In this document: piece by piece, positions 54,426 through 64,000 of the stretch
Position numbering within the stretch: the stretch's first letter is position 1
Layout of the letters: each line of letters starts with the position of its first letter
Origin: Ryuthela nishihirai
Lineage: Eukaryota > Arthropoda > Arachnida > Araneae > Heptathelidae
DNA: 64,000 nucleotides
Assembly (NCBI GenBank): GCA_038380435.1
Contig: JAWZYU010000019.1
Coordinates: forward strand, 23,213,801 to 23,277,800
Reading direction: 5' to 3'
The notes under the pieces: model-generated
Seen by the model: the letters and a program-made list of their open reading frames with translations, nothing else
Database searches by the model: none
Told to the model about the DNA's origin: nothing
Made by a program: the position numbers and the translations under genes

Positions 54426-54487
54426 CAAACAAATCAAATCATCTTTTGTGATAAAGAGTCACAGGAGATGACCTGTAGACATGGAAC

Positions 54488-54763
54488 ACATGAAATAGTA
54501 ACCTGAAAAAAATTGGTTTTGCCGTGAGTGGGATTCGAACTCACGTCTCCTAGTTACTGGCCAGGTATGCTAACTACTACGTCATCAACGGCTAACGTCT
54601 TTTGCTTCAGCTAGTGTGACTTTGTTTTTAAGTCACCTTAGTTGAAGAAAAAACGTTATCTGTTGATGGTGTAGTAGTTAGTATACCTGACAGGTAACTA
54701 GGAGACGTGAGTTCGAATTTCACTGACGACAAAACCAATTTTTTTCAGCTTACTATTTCATGT
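54488..54763. mobile_element. Foldback element with tRNA-like sequence in both arms
   Basis: Arms 54488-54622 and 54630-54763 are inverted copies, about 85 percent alike by eye, around a 7-base loop. Each arm carries a tRNA-like unit: GTAGTAGTTAGYATACCTG as A-box side and GAGTTCGAATYYCACT as B-box side. The matching outer sequence extends through AGTTACTATTTCATGT-type ends. The right-arm unit lies on the plus strand and the left on the minus strand. It is not a functional tRNA because acceptor pairing is poor. Confidence 0.8.
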
Positions 54764-55125
54764 ATAGTAATTCCTCTTTTGTTTAGTTTTCAGTATATGA
54801 AAATCTGTACAATACAAATTAAATTTTTAAATTTTCTATTCATGCATTTCAGAAATTTAATTTATTTAACCTATGGCATGCATTTCGTTTTACAACTGGC
54901 AAGTTGCAAAAAACTTTTTTGCTTGACCTTCCCCCTCCCCTGGTCAGGTGAGGACTTTGCGAAGCTTTATCGCCTACTGCCTAAAGATGTCTTAATTCGC
55001 CACTTGTTAGATCCAAGAAAAAGAAAGAATATGGTTGTTTGGAAAATTCTATCAAGATTTTTTTACTTATACCAAAAACGACAACAAATTAAGTGATAAA
55101 TCGGAAGATCTGATTTTAAAATGGG
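54764..55125 (+). other. Unassigned stretch with a weak ORF
   Basis: ORF 54707-55096 starts inside the foldback, so its N-terminus is not genuine. Its last ~55 residues (GEDFAKLYRLLPKDVLIRHL and on) look protein-like but match nothing I recognise. No second copy occurs in the window. Confidence 0.25.
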
Positions 55126-55407
55126 TTGGGTTGTTTTACCTCTGAGCGGCACTTTTTTGCACAACATGGGCTAAATGGCCAGGTCACATGGACCCCGAAG
55201 GCTCAGAGAAGGTTGGGGGAGGGGACCCACTGGAACAGCTGTTGGGATACAGATAGTAGCCTCCCGTCAAGGCCATCCAGCGTGTTCTTTAACGTGCACA
55301 GGGTATGGCTCTCCCGCACACGGGCCACGGCTTAACGTCCCATCCGACGGACGGCGGCCTTTCCAAGCCCATCGATGTCCCCTACTGACTGTGGGCAGGG
55401 CGGGGAA
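55126..55407 (-). mobile_element. SINE family A, lacking tRNA head
   Basis: The 3' body is complete up to GGGCAGGGCGGGG, then cut. A duplication TTTAAAATGGG at 55115-55125 and 55408-55418 shows that it inserted in truncated form. Confidence 0.88.
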
Positions 55408-55449
55408 TTTAAAATGGGACAATTTAAAGAAGATATATATATATATATA

Positions 55450-55827
55450 GGTTGGGTTGTTTTACCTCTGAGCGGCACTTTTTTTTGCACACTATGGGCT
55501 AAGTGGCCAGGGCACATGGACCCCGAAGGCTCAGAGAAGGTTGGGGGAGGGGACCCACTGGAACAGCTGTTGGGAGACAGATGATAGCCTCCCGTCAAGG
55601 CCATCCAGTGTGTTCTTTAACGTGCACAGGGTATGGTTCTCCCGTACACGGAGCCACGGCTTAACGTCCCATCCGACGGACGGCGGCCTTTCCAAGTCCA
55701 TCGGTGTCTCCTACTGACCGTGGGCAGGGCGGGGAGTTTTGCGGAGATAAATCTGAACGCTGAGCCAGATGGGACTCGAACCTGGGAACTGCAGATTACG
55801 ATCCTGGCGCGCTACCGACTGAGCTAA
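55450..55827 (-). mobile_element. tRNA-derived SINE (family A), full length
   Basis: The copy is complete and inserted in an (AT)n tract. ATATATATATA lies on the left and TAATATATATAT on the right, so the exact duplication cannot be fixed. It follows the previous SINE after only ~40 bases. Confidence 0.88.
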
Positions 55828-56965
55828 TATATATATTACAAACGAATTCAGCAACGAGTGTGTACTACGCAAAACATTATGGCGTAAAGACTGTCTTTAT
55901 GGTGCTATAAAGTATTGTATAAGTGTAATTAACATTAATACAGTAACATTATTATGGTGTGCAAATATGTTATAGTACTACGGACACCCCAAGTAAGGTG
56001 CAAGAAAAAATGCTTTGCACCCTTCTGTATTTTACAAAAAAAAATTATTCATTAGATGCAAAGAAAATTGTTTAATGTAATTCATGTATTATTTTTCCGA
56101 GTTGAAATGCGCGTTTTTACGACCGTACAATATTTTTTTTTGCAAAGAACTGACACTTGAATAACGTAAAAATATTTTTAAAACATTTTTATTAATCACA
56201 AATTTTAAAAGTGTCAAAATTATGATGTTTCTGAATGAATCCCATTGCGAACAACGTAAAATTCTAGCTACTTCTCCTAAGAACTTAAAACGTTCAAGCT
56301 ATTTCAATAATTTTTGGTTCCATGAAGGTAGATGGCCAATTTCGTTCTTTTCTATTCTCACTGGCTCTCTAAGAAGCAGGTCCAGTTGTAAAAATACCGT
56401 TAAAATGGGGTATTTCTTTACTTCTTTTCAAAAATTTCTCACCCGGAGGTTGAAGAGATTATTCCATACACCTCAGGACATGGTCAAAAAGCATAGTTTG
56501 TCCCCCCCCCCCACCTTCCTGGAAGAAAACGTTTTTGAGGATGTTCATGTGTGGTAAGTATACGTAGGTCAGTCCACTGATGATTCCATGGTCATCTCCA
56601 TTTATCAGTCCGCTACGGTCAGTTTTGTTTATCTTTCTTCCTTGCTCTGCTTAATGTGGTAGCGGAAGTGGGTATTACAGAAAAAGCAGAGCAAAAATAA
56701 AGGGAGGAAACAAAGAAAGTACATCCAATCACAAATATTGCAAAATCTGAGTGCGAAGCTACCACTAGATTTATATTGCAATACATTATATTAGAAATAT
56801 TTCGTTGAACGAAATAGGTCGTAACATAGAGTCCTTCTAGTGTAAATTACGGATGTATCTTAACGATGTGTCCAATATTAACAAAAACAAATTTAGTGCC
56901 AATGAATCAATAACAGCTGATTACATTCCGTAGTAAATGCAGGATTATATGATCACTATTCTCTT
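55828..56965. other. AT-rich stretch without recognised genes
   Basis: ORF 56222-56557 (111 residues) includes a proline run encoded by a C tract and has no motif or second copy. No SINE, MITE or LINE match was seen. Confidence 0.35.
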
Positions 56966-56995
56966 ATTATCATCATCATCCTCAAGCAACATGGG

Positions 56996-58231
56996 CTACG
57001 GAGGTCCAACCAGACCGTGCAATTTAGTTCTCGAAGCAAGTCTGTCCTGAGCTACATCCGCTGCATCTGGCCACTGCACACCAATTCTAACAAGGTTCTG
57101 TGTGACATTGTCTGCCCACTGCATCCTAGGTCTCCCTTTCTTTCTGAGGCCTTTAGGCACACTGTTCATAACCCTATTCACCAATCTATAATTATCCATA
57201 CGGGCAACATGGCAAAACCAGCGGAGTCTCTCTCTGCACAATATGCTGTATATGAAGGAGGTTGCCGACTCCTATGCTTAAACTTCATCATTACTTACAA
57301 AGTTGAACCACCTAATGCCCAAGATACTGCGTAAGCATCTGGAATCAAAAGCATCTAGTTTCCTGTTATCTTGTTTACACAGCGTCCAAATTTCACTACC
57401 ATAACTAACCCTAGAAAGAACCAAACTATTATACAGTCTAATTTTAGTCTTTAGGTGTATATGCTTATTTCTCCACAATCTTCATAGATTCTTAAAAGTC
57501 CCGGCAGCAATCCCTATTCGTCTGTTAATCTCATGCAGCACATCACCATTATCTGTTACATAGCTTCCAAGGAAATTAAACTGGGACACCTGCTCAAGAC
57601 TGCAAAAATTCAGATTAACTGAATCACAGCCTGCCTGACCAATTTTCATCACTTTAATTTTCTCTCTGTTCATAACCAAACCTACTCTACTACCAATTTC
57701 ATCAACAGCTCGAATGAAAGATTTCATCTCATCAACATCATTTGCCAAAAGGTCTAAATCATCAGCATAATCTAAATCAGAAATTTTCGTATCTCCAGTC
57801 CATTTAAGGCCAAAATCTTTCCCTTGAAGTGAATTTCGCATAACATAATTAATAACCAAGCTAAAGAGAAAAGGAGACAAAATGCACCCTTGTCGAACAC
57901 CAGAAGTAATGCTAAATCAATTGCTACAAGCCTTACGAACACTCACACACGACTCAGTGTTATTATAGAGAGCTTTCATTATGTTAACTAACTTGTCTGG
58001 TATACCATATGATCTCACAATCAACCACAAATTATAACGATCAACAGAGTCGAAAGCCTTTTTGAAATCAACAAAGCTAGCAACCAAAGGTTTCTGAAAC
58101 TCTAAACATTTCTCAAAAATCTGCCTAGGTGAAAATATGTGATCCACACATCCCCTACCACTTCTGAATCCACATTGCTCACTACGCATTTGATTGTCAA
58201 CCAGATTCTTAATTCTATTAAGCACAATCAT
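56996..58231 (-). pseudogene. LINE L5 reverse transcriptase palm, thumb and C-terminus
   Basis: Frame 58231-57917 carries GFRSGRGCVDHIF and ASFVDFKKAFDSVDRYNLW (motif A). Frame 57880-57482 carries YADDLDLLANDVDE, an intact catalytic box, and NREKIKVMKIGQAG. Frame 57478-57278 carries the KTKIRLYNSLVLSRVSYGSE region. Frame 57241-56996 carries RLRWFCHVARMDNYRLVNRV, where the usual Gly of the GH motif is Cys, and the basic end. Three frameshifts break it. Confidence 0.85.
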
Positions 58232-59460
58232 GGAAAGAACTTTACCAGGAACAGAGAGTAGGCTGATAGCCCCATAGTATCACAAGAACTGCGATCACAT
58301 TCTTTGAAAATAGGTATAATAATAGCTCTGGTAAAATCCTTAGGAACCATGCCTTTATCATAAAAGATATTCAGAATTTCAGTCATCCAAGTGGTAACCG
58401 AAACATTCCCAGCTCTAAGCATTTCCGTAGTAATTTCATCTACCCCTGGGGATTTATGTAGTTTAAGTTTAGAAACAGCCAAAATAACTTCAGATTGAGT
58501 TATAGGGCCAACATTAAAGCCGCCAATGCATCTATCATCATTGCAAACAATGGGAATAGAACTAACTGCATTGTTTAGAATATCACTGAAATGCTCAGCC
58601 CACCTAGCCATGACAGAATCCTCGCCTTCTATAACCTTATCTTGTTTATCCTTCAATCCCTGTGTACCTGTCCGTTTTCTACCACACAAAACATTAACTA
58701 TCTGGTACAGCTCTCTGCTGTTGTGCTGTCTAACTGCTTCCTCGGCTTTGTCAGCCAAGCCATCAAGCCAAAGGTTCTTATCAGCAGCTAACTGATCCTT
58801 TACAAGTTTATTAAGGTCTCTGTAATGCTTTCTATTAGGACTAGTAGGGTATTGATTAAGGGCATTCCTGCAGTTCTTTCTTTCCGAAATAAGCTCAAGT
58901 GCCTTATCACTCGGATAATTCTGTCTCCTCTGCTCCTTTTTTCCTAAAAGAGTACTGTTAGTGTCCAACAAAGCCTGTTTAAAATGATCCCATTCTTCCT
59001 CAACTTCAGTAGTAAGCAAACCATGACTCTCATAATGACTAAGTAACCTATCATGGTAAGCTTTGGCTATCACTGGATCTATCAGAGCTTCAGTATTAAA
59101 AGTAAAATTTTTAACCCTAGCACAACACTTTTTAAGTTTAAGTTGCAAGACACTTTTAACAAGGTAATGATCAGATCCAATTTCAGCTCCCCTATATGCC
59201 TTGGTATTCCTAACAGAACTAGCCCATTTGCTGTTAATTAATATGTAATCAATCATATTCTTATGCAGCCCATCAGGTGAAACCCATGTGTACTTATGTA
59301 TGTCATGGTGTTTGTAATAAGTGTTAGTTATTCTGAAACCATTTAATTTACTTACCTGTAGGAGACGTTGCCCATTGCCGTTGCAGCTATCAATACCAAA
59401 AGGGCCTATTACTCCTCCCCAAATATCAGAGTCAGTACCAAGGTTTGGCATTGAAGTCAC
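58228..59460 (-). pseudogene. LINE L5 endonuclease C-terminus, linker and reverse transcriptase fingers
   Basis: The 410-residue open frame runs from GTDSDIWGGVIGPFGI through NMIDYILINSKW and EIGSDHYLVKSVL (catalytic SDH). A long Lys-rich linker (KALELISERKNCRNALNQY, LNKLVKDQLAADKNLW) follows. The reverse transcriptase start is LHKSPGVDEITTEMLRAG, MVPKDFTRAIIIPIFKECDR. It ends by frameshift at the NYRGISL motif near 58270. The continuous frame shows that endonuclease, linker and reverse transcriptase form one protein in this family. Confidence 0.85.
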
Positions 59461-60099
59461 CTAGAACAAGGGTAATATCTCCTTTCTTGACAGAATTCAA
59501 AATATCCTGAAGTTCTCCGTAAAACCTATCGTTCTCATCCATCGGCATCCTAGTGGGGTAATAACAGCAGATAACATTCAAGTCTTTAACGGTCTGAAAT
59601 TTTGGCTGTAAGAAATCTTTCAGTAATGGACTCATATCCTAGAAGAGCATCACTAGCGTGTCTGCTGAGAAGCAGACCCAAGGCCTTGGTGATGTTTCTT
59701 ATCCTTTCTGCCTGAAAAGAGAAATTTAAGATTATGTTTAAGAATATGACCTTTATCTGTCCATCTGGTCTCTTGCAAGCCGAGAATATCTAAACTATAA
59801 TGTTGGAATTCTTGTGTGAGGACATCAAGAGAAAAAGCTCTGTGCAGAGTCCTCACATTCCAACTACCTATGGAGAGAAAATGGTTAGTGGGATGTTTAA
59901 AGAAACTATGTTTATTGAGAGAGGGAATGCTGTTTCCCACCACTAAAGGCTGAAGCCACAAAGGAAGAAGTCTTCCAGTGTGACTGAAGCTACACTGGAA
60001 GACTTCCTTCAATGTAGAATTTGACGATGCCATTAGAAGCAAAGAGTTCAGGTGCCTGCGATGACCATTGCTCAGGGTTATCCACCAGCTGATGAACAT
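59432..60099 (-). pseudogene. LINE L5 endonuclease N-terminal part
   Basis: Frame 60099-59653 starts with 5' leader read-through and gives LSIGSWNVRTLHRAFSLDVL and ILGLQETRWTDKG, with the catalytic Glu. Frame 59635-59432 gives DLNVICCYYP and LVLGDFNAKP. A one-base change near 59445 shifts the frame inside GDFNAKVG, and small deletions alter the usual acidic stretch near 59540. Confidence 0.78.
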
Positions 60100-60440
60100 A
60101 TCCTGTGAATCTATTCACTTGGGGTTGTCAACCCACAAAGAAACAGAAAACACAGCGGAAGATTTTCCCTCCACAGAAGCCCGCCAGTGCAGCAAATTCA
60201 GGATCTATAATTAAGCTCAGAGCCTTAATTCAGTCCAGTCCAATGGGTTTATATGGTCAGCACCAGAACCCTTTGTGGTTGACCATTCCTCAGCAGGGTA
60301 GAAGAAAAAGAAAAGTAGTCATAATTGTCCAGATCAGTTGGCTACATTAATCTGCAGCCCTGCTCCTTCCGTTCACTTCTACAAGAGAGTATCTCTTTTG
60401 AAAGGTACTAAGGTACTAACGGCTGCACCACGAGAAGGCG

Positions 60441-61016
60441 AGCCTTCAGGGGACCGTTAAACAAGTTTCACCCTATACGGTAAAGTATCGAAAGCGCATT
60501 TTTTTTATCCACTAAACGCTCGATAAAATACCATGTGTGTGAATTTAGAGTTTGAAGTAAAGCAAATACGATTGCATCCGAAATAGGTTATAAAAGTATT
60601 TAAATCATAACTAACAATAGTAACTGTTGTGGAAGAAACACAAAATTAATATATATTTTTGTATAATTTTTTTATAAAAGAAAAAAAAAAGCTTAAATTT
60701 AGGTGTTTGATATTTTGTTTCGATATGTCATGTGAAATTTCCATTAAATCAGCCTGAAGTTAGAAATAGAAAACACCGTTAACCCAGAAGTAAAAAAAAA
60801 AACTACAAAAATCAAATAACTCTGTCAAATATGGGAGCTCGTTTTCAAAGAGAATTAATATTTTAATTTTATGGCTTTAAACCAACTGACAGCGGTAAAT
60901 TTACATAAAATCGTAACCAACCAACCAATCAACCAAGTCAGATCATCCGTGGATTTATGTTCTCTTTGATTTATACAGTGTACTCATTATTACCCATGTA
61001 AGAAATTTATTGAGAG
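60441..61016. other. AT-rich stretch without recognised features
   Basis: Only A/T-rich anonymous sequence and a short AACCAACCAACC run near 60913-60931 were seen. Confidence 0.4.
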
Positions 61017-61389
61017 TTTGGGTTGGGTTGTTTTACCTCTGAGCGGCACTTTTTTGCACACCATGGGCTAAATGGCCAGGTCACATGGACCCCGAAGGCT
61101 CAGAGAAGGTTGGGGGAGGGGACCCACTGGAACAGCTGTTGGGAGACAGATGGTAGCCTCCCGTCAAGGCCATCCAGCGTGTTCTTTAACGTGCACAGGG
61201 TATGGCTCTCCCACACACGGGGCCACGGCTTAACGTCCCATCCGACGGACGGCGGCCTTTCCAAGCCCATCGGTGTCCCCTACTGACTGTGGGCAGGGCG
61301 GGGAATTTTGCGGAGATAAATCTCGACGCTGACCCAGCTGGGACTCGAACCTGGGAACTACAGATTACGAGCCTGGCGCGCTACCGACT
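61017..61389 (-). mobile_element. SINE family A, missing only the tRNA 5' end
   Basis: The sequence is nearly consensus and ends GCGCGCTACCGACT inside the tRNA head. A duplication TTTATTGAGAG at 61006-61016 and 61390-61400 brackets it, so the last ~20 bases of the head were never copied in. The ORFs across it are shadows. Bases 61401-62445 are AT-rich with no recognised feature. Confidence 0.9.
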
Positions 61390-62445
61390 TTTATTGAGAG
61401 CATTGCGTTTATCATTATCCATATATAATGAATATGAATGCTTGCATCTGTTCCTTATCTTTTAGTTTCATTATGCAAATTGACAGTGTATGATAATAAG
61501 AAATACTTTATTACTACCGCTTATTTTATTACCCTATAATTTTAAAATAATAAATCGATGGTGCGTAATAATTTAATACTTCCTTCCTTTACACCGTACT
61601 GCCAAAGAACGTATAAGAAGTTCAGCTTTGACAAAGCGTAAGTGGCAACCTCAAGTGGTGTTTCGATTCGCATCGTGCATTTGTTTAAGCTGAGAAGCAA
61701 ACAATAAGGGGCAAAGGAAATATGCATCAAAAAATTTGCATTTTAAAAAAGGAAAAAAAGTAACTGCACTTTGTATTTGAAAAAAATAATATCATGATTT
61801 TAATAAAGGTTTATTTTCTCCATTGGAACTATTTTTCGATGAACCAACAATTATAAATTGAACAGATAGAGAAGATTTGAAATTAGCCTGATGTTAATTT
61901 ATAAAATAAATTATTACAATTAAGAGCTTTCTCGGTTGCATGGAAACAGGGAACAGAACTGATATTAATATACTCTGTAGGATATCAATGGGAAATTATT
62001 ACATAGGAAAAGCGAAGAGAATGGAAGTTGACAGTAACATGTAATTACAAAAGCGTTCGTCCCCTGTAATGTTTGTTTCACCTCTACGCCAAATGCACGA
62101 TACTCGATTTTACATTAATCTCTATGGAAGCTTAACTTCTTCTCCCTCTACATTCTTTGGCTATATCTAGATAGCATAAGGAATGAAATATTCTAATAAA
62201 AAATGGAATTCGATAATGTCTGTAACTTAAATTCTTTATAAAATCAAAAATTGAAAAAAGACTACTAGGTTTGAGTGATGTAAAAATAAAGTAATATTTC
62301 TATTATAGTTATAATAAAATATTACTGAATAATTTAAAATTAATTACTGTCTTTTAAAAAATACGAATTACAGTATTTAAATTTTAATAACTAACTTTAA
62401 AATGAATGTTATTTTTTCTATCTGCTACTGAGTATCTCTAGTTCG

Positions 62446-62597
62446 AATCCCAGCTGTGACTGTTTTGATATTGTCTCTGCACACATTCTTTCTATCACGA
62501 GAAAGAGGACACAGAATAGCTGATAAAGCAGTCATCCGTAGGATGAGGGGTTAAGCTGTGGTTTGTATACATGTGTACCCAGGACCGGACTCACACA
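62446..62597 (+). mobile_element. SINE family A, old fragment
   Basis: Keeps B-box-like AGTTCGAATCCCAGCTG, then CCGTAGGATGAGGGGTTAAGC. Heavily diverged. It is cut at its right end by the TA-flanked Tc1 insertion. Confidence 0.55.
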
Positions 62598-62599
62598 TA

Positions 62600-63941
62600 C
62601 AGTACTGTGCGAATTAGTTGGGACAAGCGAAGGAACGCTGTCCCTTCCGCTGCAGACTCTAAACTGCTGCAAGTCTAAACTTGTTCTTAACCTTCTGCTG
62701 CAAGTCTAGAATTGTCCATCGAGTTATTCTGCTATTATTTATACTTCCACTTTAGTCGGAATTGACATTTCGTAGGCTGAGGACGTGATTACGTAAGTAG
62801 TTCACAATTTTCATTGGAAACTATTTTTATTAAATACATCATGGACGTTTTAGCTCGTAAACGAGCTAAAATAATCGCTTTAGGCGAAAACACTTCACTT
62901 ACTGCTAGGCAGATAGCAAAAGCAGTTGGCGTCGGGAAATACAGCGTTTCACAGATCATGAAGCTGTAGAAGAAGACAGGGTCCGTGGACACGTCCGTAA
63001 AGGACATTGTGGAAGAAAAAGAAAAACCACACCTAGAGATGATAGTCTAAGTCGAAGAATTAATATCATAGACCCGAAGAAGACCAGGGGAAACATCAAA
63101 AGGGAGATTGCGTCTCATGGGATTAATATAGATGCTTCCGCCGTACGTCGTCACCTTCTGGAGTGTGGCCGGCGGGCTCCACGCCCCTCCAAAAAGCAGC
63201 TTCTGACACCCGCTATGAAGCAAAAAAGGCTATCCTGGGCAAAGAAACATCGAGCCTGGACTGTGGAGAATTGGGAAAAAGTGATATTTTCCAACGAAAC
63301 TCACTTTGAGGTGTATGGCTACAGGTCAAATTTCGTCCGGCGCTCGCCTGGAGAACCTCTTTGATCCGGTCCCATCCAGCAATCCCCGAAACACCCACCC
63401 AAGGTCATGTTTTGGGGATGTTTCACAGCTTCCGGGCCACAGACGCTTCACCCCATTGAAGGAATGATGGACAGCAAAAAGTACACAGGCGTTCTGGAGG
63501 CGAAAATGGTCCCAACACTGCAGAAGCTGTTTCCTAACGACGATGGGGTATTTCAACAGGATCTGGCTCCATGCCACAATTCTGAGCTTGCTAAGAGCTT
63601 TTTACCCACCAACATTGGTAGGTATTGGAGTGGCCAGGAAATTCACCTGATCTAAACCCCATTGAAAATTTGTGGACCATTATTAAAGCTCGCATATCTA
63701 AGATGGATTGCACGACAAAAACCTAAATGATAGAAAGTGTCATGAAAGTATGGTACCACGACCCTGAAGTGAAGGAGATGTGTGGAAAGCTAGTGGCATC
63801 AATGGTTGAGAGGATGAAAGAAGTAATTAAATCTAAGGGGGGTCACATTTACTATTAACTACACTATTAGACAAATAAATATTTTAGTTGTTTCTTTGTT
63901 ACTGCATTTTCCTATTGTCCCAACTAATTTGCACAGTACTG
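62600..63941 (+). mobile_element. Tc1-type transposon, complete ends
   Basis: Length 1342 bases. Near-perfect 26-base terminal inverted repeats start CAGTACTGTGCGAATTAG on the left and CAGTACTGTGCAAATTAG on the right (inverted), with one mismatch. TA lies on both sides (62598-62599, 63942-63943). The ends look mobilisable by a related transposase, although the internal gene is dead. Confidence 0.93.
62841..63858 (+). pseudogene. Tc1-family transposase, broken
   Basis: The ATG at 62841 opens MDVLARKRAKIIALGE and ARQIAKAVGVGKYSVSQI, the first helix-turn-helix. TAG interrupts at 62967-62969 and a shift follows near 63005. The second helix-turn-helix (RGNIKREIASHGINIDAS, VRRHLLECG) and the catalytic domain follow. 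The first catalytic Asp is replaced by Asn (FSNETHFEV, codon 63293-63295). The second is kept (VFQQDLAPCH, 63560-63562). The Glu is kept ([11 protein letters not shown], 63664-63666) after a one-base deletion near 63630; restoring spacing by one base would give the DD34E distance. A TGA at 63362-63364 and a late TAA also interrupt. Confidence 0.9.
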
Positions 63942-63943
63942 TA

Positions 63944-64000
63944 ATCTAACTAAGCTACAGCTTAGGGCCTCACGATTAGGAGGGGGCCTCAGAAATTAAG
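63944..64000. other. Flank of the Tc1 element
   Basis: Only 57 bases remain and nothing is recognisable. They do not obviously continue the SINE fragment at 62446-62597. Confidence 0.3.

Larger units (their letters stand above)
56966..60440 (-). mobile_element. RTE-like LINE L5, most complete copy
   Basis: The 5' end is near 60440 (reverse-strand CTTCTCGTGGTGCAGCCGTTAG) and the 3' (GAT)n tail at 56966-56977. All domains are present in order. The copy is broken by several single-base shifts but keeps the longest coding pieces of the family in this window. Confidence 0.88.

Noticed and set aside
50219..55827. Series of similar ORFs of 60-175 residues (MALPHTGPRLNVPSDG..., and CFTSERHFFAHHGLNGQ...)
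   Set aside because: They are both-strand readings of the SINE-A body. They appear wherever a SINE copy lies and have no independent start or conservation beyond the SINE itself.
56222..56557. 111-residue ORF with basic and proline-rich parts
   Set aside because: The only distinctive piece is encoded by a C homopolymer. There is no homology I recognise and no repeat support.
1..64000. Host protein-coding gene with introns
   Set aside because: I found no set of adjacent open segments with splice sites and recognisable host homology. All convincing coding similarity is to mobile elements.

Overview
The window is eukaryotic and AT-rich, and it is built almost entirely of transposable-element relics nested in one another. 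Nothing in it looks prokaryotic: there are no operons, no Shine-Dalgarno spacing and no CRISPR. I could not identify a host gene with exons, a real tRNA or an rRNA. The mixture of element types points to an arthropod, plausibly a chelicerate such as a spider. The types are RTE-like and CR1/jockey-like LINEs, an RNase H-bearing LINE, gypsy-type pol fragments, Tc1, pogo and mariner-like (DUF4817-type) transposons, and tRNA-derived SINEs. This assignment is an inference from family knowledge only.

Layout. 0-4 kb: a degenerate ~145-bp tandem repeat split by a SINE, a dispersed repeat (called RX here) and a second SINE. 4-7.3 kb: a nearly intact AT-rich LINE (J1). 8.5-14.6 kb: two mariner-like ends, with a decayed RTE-like LINE (L1) between them. 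14.9-20.5 kb: an inverted composite of gypsy pol fragments, an AT-rich spacer, a coding-like segment and 15/45-bp minisatellites that encode a Trp every fifth residue. 22.5-26.1 kb: reverse-strand LINE L2. 26-28 kb: a reverse-strand LINE tail with RNase H. 28.1-29.5 kb: another spacer flanked by minisatellite. 29.6-31.8 kb: a large palindrome with ~1-kb arms. 32.3-34 kb: old SINEs, a palindromic MITE and the 5' end of LINE L3. 34-41.5 kb: a second, much larger inverted repeat. It encloses gypsy pol, spacer, minisatellite, another repeat family (Y) and a LINE fragment (L4) with a clean ORF. 41.7-46.8 kb: SINEs, palindromic MITEs and a pogo deletion derivative. 46.8-50 kb: a second RX copy with a MITE insertion, then a Tc1 relic containing a perfect hairpin. 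50.2-56 kb: many young SINE copies, a 5'-truncated LINE (J2) inside inverted RX pieces, a MITE with SINE debris at its centre and a tRNA-like foldback. 57-60.4 kb: reverse-strand LINE L5, the most complete RTE-like copy. 61-64 kb: one more SINE and a complete-ended but broken Tc1 element.

The elements interact mainly by nesting. SINEs sit in the satellite, a MITE sits in RX with its empty site preserved in the other RX copy, SINE debris sits in a MITE, and a Tc1 follows a SINE. The least explained item is the Trp-pentapeptide minisatellite. Two separate arrays share the same ATG-led beginning and reading frame, and such arrays recur beside gypsy pol and a conserved coding-like segment. I label that composite the W-repeat element for reference only. 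All lengths and alignments were made by eye.
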